Assembly: GCA_963767645.1 (NCBI GenBank)
Contig: CAVYEW010000003.1
Location: 186,001 to 250,000, forward strand
Length of the DNA: 64,000 nucleotides
DNA from: DATFDN01 sp963767645
Lineage (GTDB): Bacteria > Pseudomonadota > Alphaproteobacteria > Acetobacterales > Acetobacteraceae
Direction of reading: 5' to 3'
Under the pieces are notes generated by a model. That model ran no database searches. It was not told the DNA's origin and saw nothing but the letters and a program-made list of their open reading frames with translations. How positions within the stretch are numbered: position 1 is the stretch's first letter; each line of letters opens with the position of its first letter. The position numbers and the translations under genes are program-made. Positions 57,058 through 64,000 of this stretch are shown here, in pieces.

Positions 57058-58339
57058 TTACGCGGTGATATCGAGTGCGCTGCGCAGTTCACGGACGATC
57101 AAGGAGGGCTGCGGGTCAGAAGCGCCGGACTGGGCCCCTGACCCAAACCCCGAGCCCCCGGATCGGCGCTGACCCCACCCCTGCCCGCCCGCGCCCTGTC
57201 CGGCCACATCCTGCCCGCCGAATTGGCCGAGCTGCATCGTCAGGCTGCGCCCCTCGGGCGGCACTCCGGCATCGTTCAGCGCCCGGTGCAGCGCCGGCTC
57301 GTCCTGGCGCAGCAGCGCCAGCGTGGCCGGGCGCTCGACCGTCACCTCGACCCGCGCGCCGGCTTCGGGCGCGCGGACCATGCGGATCTCCAAACGCCCC
57401 AGTTCCGGCGGATCAAGGCGCATCACCAGCCGATGCGTCCCCGCGCCGCCGGAGGCGAGCGAGACCATCACCGGGGCGATCTGAGAGGCGGGTGCTCGGA
57501 CCGGCAGATGCGGCGGCGGGGCGACGGTGGCGGGTGCTGGCGACCCAGCCTGAGCCGGATGCGCCGGCGGCGCGGCCGGTGCAGCGATCATAGCAGATGC
57601 CGCTCCGGCGCTGGCGGGAGCCTGCAACGACGGCGCGCTGGCGGCAGCCGGCGCCGGCAGCACCGGCCCTCCCACTTCCGGCTTGGCGATCGCCGGCGGT
57701 TCGGCATCGTTGGACGTCGGAAGCGCGCCGCCAGCCGCTACCCGCGACGACCGGCGCGGATCGCCTTTCAAGCCGACAAGCTCGGGCGCTTCGCCGCCCT
57801 GACCATCGTTCGGCCGTGTGTCTTTGGACTCGACAGGCTGGGTCGGCGATGCAGGCAGGCTCGGAACCGTCACGGGAACATTCGCCACATCCGGCGCAGG
57901 TGCGATACCTTGCGGACTCGCAGACAACACGGGTCGGGCCCCTGCGCCGACATGCGCACGTGAGGGGGCGGAAATGGCCCCTCTCCCCCCGGCACGGGGG
58001 GAGAGGTTGGGTGAGGGGGGCACTTGCTCCGCAATCTCGCGGCGAGCCCCCTCCCCCCGACCCCCTTCCACAAGTGGAGGGGGAGCAGCCGCCAAGCCCC
58101 AGGAACCCCCTTCCCCTTGTTGGGAGGGGTCGAACGCCACAGGACCGATCGTCAGATGCAGGCGCAGGCATTGCCGCCGAGCCGGCGGGCGCTCCCGAAG
58201 GGATCACCATGCCCGTCAGCATGTTCAGGAAGCTGACCCCCGCTTCCGCACCTGCCGGAACGCTGGCTGCCGGGACGCCGACGGAAACGGGCGCCGAGGG
58301 AAGCGCGCTGATCTCCGGCATGATCGCTGGTCCGGGCAT
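57058..58339 (-). pseudogene. fliK: Flagellar hook-length control protein FliK, interrupted by repeats
   Basis: The C-terminal frame (57058 to about 57970) has the FliK export/substrate-switch domain: VMRLDPPELGRLEIRMV, VEVTVERPATLALLRQDEPA and LHRALNDAGVPPEGRSLTM. The N-terminus is in another frame from ATG 58339: ISALPSAPVSVGVPAASV and GAEAGVSFLNMLTGMVIPSG. Palindromic repeats at 57977-58131 lie between the two halves, and the frames differ by one base. The insertion, or an indel within it, has split the gene. If the sequence is right, FliK is not made at full length, which should affect hook length. It may also be a sequencing problem in a hairpin. Confidence 0.75.
57977..58131. repeat. 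C-rich/G-rich palindromic repeats, copies 4 and 5, inside fliK
   Basis: Two palindromes: 57977-58020 (cccctctcccccc with ggggggagaggtt and a G-rich tail, like copy 3) and 58046-58131 (ccccctcccccc ... cacaagtgg ... and ccttccccttgttgggaggg). They separate the two halves of fliK. Confidence 0.75.
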
Positions 58340-58511
58340 GCAGTGCCCGAATGCAACCTTCGGACCAGCTTTGCCGGAGGGCAGTCATTGAACGGACCGG
58401 GGCGCCGTTGAGGCCTGTGCGGCAAATTCTGCCGGGCCGTCCTTGCCGCCCGGCCGCCTCGGCGCCGGCGCAGCCTCCCGGTCTCCCTCTCCGGGCAGAC
58501 CGTTCCGGCTT

Positions 58512-58526
58512 TGGCACGCTTCATGC
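58512..58526 (+). promoter_or_regulatory. Sigma-54 promoter for flgE
   Basis: tggcacgcttcatgc matches the sigma-54 consensus TGGCACG-N4-TTGC at ten of eleven positions, with the GG and GC elements correctly spaced. It lies 44 bases before the flgE ATG. Hook-operon genes are sigma-54-dependent in Caulobacter and relatives. Confidence 0.75.
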
Positions 58527-58570
58527 GTCACTCACCGCGCGGCAAGCAGTCGGCCCGCACGGAGCGAATC

Positions 58571-59869
58571 ATGTCCCTGTTCAGCGCCCTCGGCACTTCG
58601 GTGAGCGGCCTGTCCGCGCAGTCCGCCGCGTTCGGCAATATCAGCGACAACGTCGCCAACAGCCAGAGCGTCGGCTACAAGGCGGTGGACACCAGCTTCG
58701 TCGACTATCTCACCACCAGCACCAGCCAGCAGAACGACCCCGGCGCCGTCGCCACCCGCCCCGATTACACGAACTCGGTGCAGGGCACGATCTCGCAGAG
58801 CAGCGACCCGCTCGCGCTGGCCATCACCGGGCAGGGTTTCTTCGCGGTCTCCGAATCCAACGGCGTGACCAGCGGGACCACCTCGCCCACCTTCAGCCCG
58901 CAGACGTACTACACCCGCGCGGGCGACTTCCAGCTCGACAAGAACGGCTACATCGAAAACAGCGCCGGGCAATATCTGCAAGGCTGGTCGGTTGATGCGA
59001 AGACGGGCGTGGCGAACCAGTCCAGCTTGGCGCCGATCCAGGTCGCGCAGACCCGGTTCAACCCGGTCCCGACCTCGACCATCGACCTGTCGGCCAATCT
59101 GCCCAGCACCCCTGCCAGCAGCGCGCCCGTTTCCTCGCAGGCCGACATCTACAATTCGCTCGGCAACCAGCACCAGGTCACGCTTTCCTGGACACCCACC
59201 GGGACGAACACCTGGTCGCTCGCGCTCAGCTCGCCGGATGTCTCCGGCAACACGATCGGCAGCGCGACCGTGCAGTTCGGCACCAACGGCGTCCCGGTCG
59301 GCACCATCGGCTCGTTCTCGGGGGCAACCGGCCTGACCGCGTCAACCCCCACTGCGAATGGCCCGGCCTCGCTGACCTTCACCGCCAATTTCGGCAGCGG
59401 CCCGCAGACCGTGACCCTGGGCATGGGCAATTACGGCCAGGCGGATGGCGTCACCCAGTTCGCCGGCAGCTCCTACAGCGTCAACAAGCTCAGCCAGGAC
59501 GGCATCGCGGCGGGCAGCTTCACCGGCATTACCATGACAAGTTCCGGCAATGTGGTGGCCAACTACGACAACGGCCAGACGCAAACCGTCGCGCAGGTGC
59601 CGGTCATTACCTTCGCCGACGCGGATGCCCTGCAGCGCCAGAACGGCCAGGCCTTCACCGCCACCTTGCAGTCGGGCACCCCGATCGCCCAATCCCAGGG
59701 CAAGAACGGCGCGGGCAGCCTCGTGACCAGCTCCGTCGAAAGCTCGAACGTCGATATCGCCAGCGAATTCAGCAAGCTCATCGTGGCGCAGGAGGCGTAC
59801 GGCGCCAACGCCAAGATGATCACCAGCGCCGATACGATGCTGCAAGTCACCATCAACATGAAGACCTGA
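58571..59869 (+). CDS. flgE: Flagellar hook protein FlgE
   Basis: Hook subunit of 432 residues. The N-terminal rod/hook signature is SVSGLSAQSAAFGNISDNVA; the FlgE core has LALAITGQGFFAVSES and YYTRAGDFQLDKNGYIEN. The C-terminal coiled signature is SNVDIASEFSKLIVAQEAYG with ANAKMITSADTMLQVTIN. Length is typical for alphaproteobacteria. ATG at 58571 follows ggagcgaatc, and a sigma-54 promoter lies 44 bases upstream. flgK follows four bases after the stop. Confidence 0.95.
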   Translation: MSLFSALGTSVSGLSAQSAAFGNISDNVANSQSVGYKAVDTSFVDYLTTSTSQQNDPGAVATRPDYTNSVQGTISQSSDPLALAITGQGFFAVSESNGVTSGTTSPTFSPQTYYTRAGDFQLDKNGYIENSAGQYLQGWSVDAKTGVANQSSLAPIQVAQTRFNPVPTSTIDLSANLPSTPASSAPVSSQADIYNSLGNQHQVTLSWTPTGTNTWSLALSSPDVSGNTIGSATVQFGTNGVPVGTIGSFSGATGLTASTPTANGPASLTFTANFGSGPQTVTLGMGNYGQADGVTQFAGSSYSVNKLSQDGIAAGSFTGITMTSSGNVVANYDNGQTQTVAQVPVITFADADALQRQNGQAFTATLQSGTPIAQSQGKNGAGSLVTSSVESSNVDIASEFSKLIVAQEAYGANAKMITSADTMLQVTINMKT

Positions 59870-59873
59870 GACG

Positions 59874-61349
59874 ATGGGCCTCGACGCCGCCCTCTCGATC
59901 GCCGGCAGCGGCCTCGCCGCGATCAACGCGCAGCTCAGCCTAGTCTCGCACAATGTCGCCAACGCGAGCACGCCGGGCTACGCGACCGAGAGTGCCGCGG
60001 TGCAGAGCCTCACGGCCAGCGGCGAGGGTCTCGGCGTGATCACCGCCCCGGCGACGCGGGCGATGGACCAGGCGCTGCAATCGGAGCTGCTCCAGCAGAA
60101 CGCGACCACCTCCGGGCTGGCCACGCAATCGGCCGCGATGCAGGCGATCGACGCCGTCCAGGGCACGCCCGGCCAAGGCCAAGACCTCGCCAGCCTGCTC
60201 GGCAAGCTGCAGGATTCGTTCTCGACCCTGCTCGCCGATCCCAGCAACGCCACGCAGCAATCGACCGTGGCGGGCGCCGCTCGCACGCTGGCGCAAGGCA
60301 TCAACACGCTGAGCAACACCTACACCGCCCAGCGCCAGGACGCGCAGGACGCGATCGTGTCCGGGGTCGACACCCTCAACACGACGCTCGGCAGCATCGG
60401 CGCGCTGTCGAACAAGATCATCGCCGGCAAGGCCCTCGGCCAAAGCACCGCGGATCTCGAGAACCAGCGCGATGCGCAGATCGCCAATCTGTCGCAGCTC
60501 GTCAGCGTGAAGGTGCTGTCTCAGGCCAATGGCGACGTGCTGCTGACCACGGCCACTGGCGTCACCCTGCCGATCCACGGCCCGGCGAACCCGCTGGCAA
60601 CCGGCCCAGCCGGCGTACAGCCCGGCGCCTACTACCCAGGCGGCGGCATCCCGGCCGTGACGATCGGCGGCGTCGACGTGACCGGGGCGCTGCAGGGCGG
60701 GCAGATCGGCGCCAACATCGCGCTCCGCGACACCACGCTGCCGACCTATCAGGCCGAGCTCGACGAGTTCTCGCAGAACTTGGCCGCGAGCTTCTCGGCG
60801 CAAGGCATCCCGCTCTTCACCAACGGGGCGGGAACCGTGCCGACCAGCTCCGGATTGCCCGTGCAGTCCGGCTATGTCGGGTTCGCCGCCGCTATCCAGG
60901 TCAATCCGGCGGTCAGCGCCAACACCGCCGCCGTCCGCGACGGACTCCCCTCCGCCAACGCGGCTGGCGTGGCCGGCTTCTCCGGCGTTATCACCAAGGT
61001 GCTCGACAACGTGCTTGGCAATGCCCCTGTCACCGGGGCGCGTGTCGCCGGCCTCGGCCCGACCGGCACCCTGAACGCGCCCTACGGTGCGCCCGCGACA
61101 CTGGCGGGATTCGCGACCAGCCTGGTGGGGGCGCAGGCATCCGACAGTGCCACTGCATCGGCACAGCTCAGCACCGAGCAAGCCGTGCAGACCACGCTGC
61201 AAGGCAAGCTCAGCTCTGAGACCGGAGTGAACATGGACGCCGAGATGTCGGACATGATTGCGCTGCAGAACGCCTACGGCGCCAACGCCAAGGTCATCGG
61301 CGCGGTGCAGAGCATGTTCACGACGCTGCTCGGCATGGTGAGCGAATGA
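59874..61349 (+). CDS. flgK: Flagellar hook-associated protein FlgK
   Basis: First hook-filament junction protein, 491 residues. N-terminal SGLAAINAQLSLVSHNVANA with STPGYATESAAVQSL and the C-terminal GVNMDAEMSDMIALQNAYGA, ANAKVIGAVQSMF are the FlgK signatures. The middle domain is shorter than in enterics. The ATG overlaps nothing but lies four bases after flgE. Its TGA overlaps the flgL ATG (ATGA at 61346-61349), so FlgK and FlgL are co-translated. Confidence 0.94.
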   Translation: MGLDAALSIAGSGLAAINAQLSLVSHNVANASTPGYATESAAVQSLTASGEGLGVITAPATRAMDQALQSELLQQNATTSGLATQSAAMQAIDAVQGTPGQGQDLASLLGKLQDSFSTLLADPSNATQQSTVAGAARTLAQGINTLSNTYTAQRQDAQDAIVSGVDTLNTTLGSIGALSNKIIAGKALGQSTADLENQRDAQIANLSQLVSVKVLSQANGDVLLTTATGVTLPIHGPANPLATGPAGVQPGAYYPGGGIPAVTIGGVDVTGALQGGQIGANIALRDTTLPTYQAELDEFSQNLAASFSAQGIPLFTNGAGTVPTSSGLPVQSGYVGFAAAIQVNPAVSANTAAVRDGLPSANAAGVAGFSGVITKVLDNVLGNAPVTGARVAGLGPTGTLNAPYGAPATLAGFATSLVGAQASDSATASAQLSTEQAVQTTLQGKLSSETGVNMDAEMSDMIALQNAYGANAKVIGAVQSMFTTLLGMVSE

Positions 61350-62446
61350 GCGGCGTCTCCGGCGTGCCTGCCCCTGGCGAGTACGGGCTGCTGACCACGC
61401 TGGTCGCCGACAGCTCCACCATCCGCCAGCGCCTCGATACGCTCACACAGCGGGCCAGCACGGGGCTGCAGGCCAACACCTATGCCGGCCTTGGCGCCGG
61501 CGCCTCGGTCTCGCTCGACCTCAACCCGGAGATCGCCAATCTGCAGACTTGGCAGAACAACATCTCCACTGCCACCGGACAAATGGGCGTCACCCAGACG
61601 ACGATGACGCAGCTCCAGCAGATCGCCTCCAACTTCTATGCGCAGCTCAATAATCTGAACGGGATCGACGTCTCGAACGTCGACAACATCGCAACGTCGG
61701 CGCGCGACGCGCTGCAACGGGTGGCCGGGCTCCTCGATGCGCAGGACGGCGGGGTGTTCGTGTTCGGCGGCGCCGATACCGCGAACCCGCCGGTGCCGGA
61801 CCCCAGCAACATCGTGTCTTCGGGCTTCTACACCCAGATCGCGGCGGCCGTCGGCAATCTCGGGGCCGCCGGCGCATCCGCCACCGCGGCAGCGACGCTC
61901 GCCGTTGCCAGCTCGAACACGGCCGGCATCTCGCCCTTCTCCGCCTACATGTCGCAGCCGGCCAGCACGCTGCAGGCGCAGGCTCCCGTCGTGCAGACCG
62001 GCCCTGGGCAGACGACCCAGACCGGCCTCCTCGCCAGCGCCAACAGCCTCGTCACCTCACCCTCCGGCTCGACAACCGGCTCCTATGTCCGGGACCTGAT
62101 GCGCTCCCTAGCCACGCTCGGCTCGCTCTCCAGCGCGCAGGTGAACCTCTCTGGCTTCGCGGGGCTGGTGCAGGATACGCGAACCAGCCTCAACGGCGCG
62201 ATCGATGCCATGGCCGGGGAAGCCGGAGCGCTCGGGAATCAGCAATCAGCGCTGACCGCGACGCAGACCGGCCTGGCCAACACACAGACGGCACTGACCA
62301 CGCAGATCGGCACCGCGCAGGACGCCGATATGGCGCAGACCTTGTCGAACATCACCCAGACACAGACGCAGCTGCAGGCGTCCTACCAGATCATCGCCGC
62401 ACTCAGCGGCCTGTCGCTGGCGAAGATTCTGCCCGCTGGAGCATGA
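61346..62446 (+). CDS. flgL: Flagellar hook-associated protein FlgL
   Basis: Second junction protein, 366 residues. The N-terminal flagellin-like helix has STIRQRLDTLTQRASTGLQA and NLQTWQNNISTATGQM. The C-terminal helix ends QTLSNITQTQTQLQASYQII and AALSGLSLAKILPAGA. Placement between flgK and fliC and the coupled start support FlgL rather than a flagellin. The next gene lies 97 bases on; that gap holds the fliC promoter and leader. Confidence 0.92.
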   Translation: MSGVSGVPAPGEYGLLTTLVADSSTIRQRLDTLTQRASTGLQANTYAGLGAGASVSLDLNPEIANLQTWQNNISTATGQMGVTQTTMTQLQQIASNFYAQLNNLNGIDVSNVDNIATSARDALQRVAGLLDAQDGGVFVFGGADTANPPVPDPSNIVSSGFYTQIAAAVGNLGAAGASATAAATLAVASSNTAGISPFSAYMSQPASTLQAQAPVVQTGPGQTTQTGLLASANSLVTSPSGSTTGSYVRDLMRSLATLGSLSSAQVNLSGFAGLVQDTRTSLNGAIDAMAGEAGALGNQQSALTATQTGLANTQTALTTQIGTAQDADMAQTLSNITQTQTQLQASYQIIAALSGLSLAKILPAGA

Positions 62447-62481
62447 GCGCTTCACGGCCCATTAACCCAATCGCCCTAGAA

Positions 62482-62497
62482 TGGGGCCCTGTCCGCA
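62482..62497 (+). promoter_or_regulatory. Possible sigma-54 promoter for fliC
   Basis: tggggccctgtccgca has the GG-N10-GC spacing and starts with TGG, but matches the sigma-54 consensus less well than the flgE promoter. It lies 46 bases before the fliC ATG, close to the flgE distance. A short gtccgc / gcgggac hairpin around an A-run directly follows. Confidence 0.4.
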
Positions 62498-62543
62498 AAA
62501 AAGCGGGACCAACCGTAACCTTGTGGGCGAAAGGTAAGAAACC

Positions 62544-63383
62544 ATGACCTTCTCAGTCAATACCAACGTGGGCGCGCAGATCGCGCTGCAGTCGCTGAAC
62601 GTGACCAGCTCGCAGCTCGCCGCGACGGAAAAGCAGATCTCGACCGGCTACCGGGTCGCCGACGCCACTGATGACGGCGCCGCCTATGCGGTCGCGCAGC
62701 GGGTCCGCTCCGATGTCGGCGCCCTGACCAGCGCCAACCAGCAGCTCGGCAACGTTCAGGGATTGCTGGACACGACGAATGCCGGCCTGAATAAGGCCTC
62801 GACCGACATCAACAGCTTGAATGCCGTGCTGGTGAAGCTGGCCGACGGCAACACCCAAGGCAGCCAGCGAACGCAGTACCAGACGCAGTACACGGACCTG
62901 GTCGCCTCGATCAAGAACGACCTGAACGGCGCCAACTACAACGGCAAGACCCTGATCGGCAATATCGGCGGCACTCCAACCGGCGTATCGTTCGGCCGGA
63001 CCGCGGTGGTGCAGGACCAGCTCGGCACGACCTACGGCATCGCGACCTTCAGCTCCAATACCCTCTATTCCTCGCTTAACGTCTCGAGCTTCACCTCGAC
63101 GCACGCGCAGTCGTTCCTGACCGGCACCTTCGCCAACCAGCTGAACTCGATTGCCGACCAACTCAACAACTACGGCGCCGCGTCGAACTACGTCAACTCC
63201 CAGATCAGCTACAACAGCGACAAGATCGACGCCCTGAACAGCGGCCTCGGCTCGCTGATCGACGCCAATCTGGCCCAGGAATCGGCGCAGTTGCAGGCGC
63301 TTCAGATACGCCAGCAGCTCGGCACTCAGGCGCTCAGCCTCGCCAATCAGGCGCCGCAAACTCTGCTCAGCCTATTCAAGTAA
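62544..63383 (+). CDS. fliC: Flagellin
   Basis: Filament subunit, 279 residues. Conserved N-terminal D0/D1 (FSVNTNVGAQIALQSLNVTS and STGYRVADATDDGAAYAVAQ) and C-terminal D1/D0 (DANLAQESAQLQALQIRQQL and LGTQALSLANQAPQTLLSLF) flank a short middle. The variable D2/D3 domains are nearly absent, as in other short alphaproteobacterial flagellins. ATG follows gaaaggtaagaaacc. FlbT and FlaF genes follow, which in relatives control translation and secretion of flagellin, so the 97-base leader is a likely FlbT target. Confidence 0.95.
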   Translation: MTFSVNTNVGAQIALQSLNVTSSQLAATEKQISTGYRVADATDDGAAYAVAQRVRSDVGALTSANQQLGNVQGLLDTTNAGLNKASTDINSLNAVLVKLADGNTQGSQRTQYQTQYTDLVASIKNDLNGANYNGKTLIGNIGGTPTGVSFGRTAVVQDQLGTTYGIATFSSNTLYSSLNVSSFTSTHAQSFLTGTFANQLNSIADQLNNYGAASNYVNSQISYNSDKIDALNSGLGSLIDANLAQESAQLQALQIRQQLGTQALSLANQAPQTLLSLFK

Positions 63384-63469
63384 TGGCCGCGGAGGCGGGC
63401 CTGGAGGCCCGCCTTCCCGGACGCCCTGACATTCCGGCAACTAAGACCAGGCGACCCAGGAAAGGTCAC

Positions 63470-63922
63470 ATGTCCACTCTGGTTCTCGAACTGCGTCAGG
63501 GCGAGATGATGATCGTCAACGGCGCACCCATCCGGTTCCGCACCAAGTCCCGCATCGAGCTGACGGCCAAGGCGCGCTTCCTGTTCGGCAAGCAGATCAT
63601 GCCTCCCGACCAGGCCGATAGCCCGGCCCGGCGTATCTACTTCGCCCTCCAATCCGCTTATATCGGCAACCCGGAGGAGCGCGTTCGCGGCCTTGAAGCC
63701 GCACGCGCCCTGATCGCGGAGTTCAAGGCCGCCACGACCTCGGCGTTGGCTCGCGACATCCTGGACCGGGCACTCGCCTTGGCGGAAGCCGACGATTGCT
63801 ATCAGTCCCTCAAGCTCACCCGAAGGATCATCCAGCACGAGGACACGGTGCTGGGCCGCGGCAACGCCCTCGTGTCGGCATCATCCGTGACCAGGAACCA
63901 GCCCCAGCCATGCAGACAATGA
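63470..63922 (+). CDS. flbT: Flagellin translation regulator FlbT
   Basis: A 150-residue protein that, in Caulobacter, binds the flagellin mRNA leader and lowers its translation when the hook is incomplete. MIVNGAPIRFRTKSRIELTA, KARFLFGKQIMPPDQADSPA and RRIYFALQSAYIGNPEERVR are diagnostic. ATG at 63470 has aaaggtcac upstream; earlier in-frame starts lie next to fliC and are not family-like. Its TGA overlaps the flaF ATG at 63919. Confidence 0.93.
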   Translation: MSTLVLELRQGEMMIVNGAPIRFRTKSRIELTAKARFLFGKQIMPPDQADSPARRIYFALQSAYIGNPEERVRGLEAARALIAEFKAATTSALARDILDRALALAEADDCYQSLKLTRRIIQHEDTVLGRGNALVSASSVTRNQPQPCRQ

Positions 63923-64000
63923 GTTGCGCAACCAACGCCTATCAGCACGCCGCCGCCCGCCGCAGCGTGCGCGAACAGGAAGCGGACACGTTCCGTTACG
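63919..64000 (+). CDS. flaF: Flagellar biosynthesis regulator FlaF, 5' part (cut by window edge)
   Basis: The first 27 residues (MSCATNAYQHAAARRSVREQ onward to EADTFRY) match the N-terminus of FlaF, which helps flagellin secretion and synthesis. The ATG at 63919 overlaps the flbT stop as ATGA; an in-frame ATG at 63910 is an alternative. The rest lies beyond 64000. Confidence 0.85.
   Translation, partial: MSCATNAYQHAAARRSVREQEADTFRY

Overview
The window looks like a piece of a high-GC alphaproteobacterial chromosome, most likely Rhodospirillales or Acetobacteraceae. The evidence is the flagellin regulators FlbT and FlaF, a ubiquinol-cytochrome c chaperone, the bamE / chaperone / YceD / rpmF / plsX / fabH order, an erpA-dgt-argS-SPOR order, and a consistently GC-rich third codon position. 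Genus cannot be read from the sequence alone. I saw no rRNA, tRNA or CRISPR array.

Positions 1-11,200 hold argB (cut by the window edge), xthA, erpA and dgt. A DNA-alkylation repair block follows (alkB, a PF09859-type oxygenase, ada), sitting between dgt and argS. Then come a SPOR-domain protein, a DegP/HtrA protease, lpxI and a glyoxalase-like gene. Positions 11,200-24,600 hold a frameshifted ComEA-like gene, a helicase / glutaryl-CoA dehydrogenase / RNA methyltransferase operon, moaB, a DJ-1/PfpI protein with two small glycosyltransferases, and a PA0069-type radical SAM protein. They also hold a phosphotransferase / acyl-CoA dehydrogenase / SDR operon resembling 4-hydroxyacid catabolism, and bamE. 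Positions 24,600-38,230 hold the rpmF-plsX-fabH lipid block, an acyl-CoA ligase, a DUF302 plus SLAC1-type channel pair, FAH hydrolase, flavin monooxygenase and cupin genes, a CYTH-CHAD protein, a lone receiver domain, dapB, metK and trmB.

Positions 38,230-39,960 are mobile DNA: a MITE-like palindrome, a 39-bp tandem duplication and an IS110-type element with a structured leader that may be its bridge RNA. Beyond it lie an outer-membrane beta-barrel gene, a WecG-type glycosyltransferase, mutS, glnD, a DUF2076 gene, a CoA-binding gene, glyQ, a glyS full of frameshifts and ppdK with one frameshift. A lysozyme gene overlaps a small exported protein gene and may be a toxin-immunity pair. Positions 56,295-64,000 are a flagellar cluster: flgD and fliK on the minus strand, then flgE, flgK, flgL, fliC, flbT and flaF on the plus strand. 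A good sigma-54 promoter lies before flgE and a weaker one before fliC.

Three themes cut across the window. A family of C-rich/G-rich palindromic repeats sits at gene edges and has altered the ends of xthA, the WecG-like gene and fliK. Several genes (comEA-like, glyS, ppdK, fliK) are frameshifted, and clustering of the breaks in glyS makes assembly error a serious possibility. xthA and dapB lack any ATG/GTG/TTG start that preserves their conserved N-terminus.
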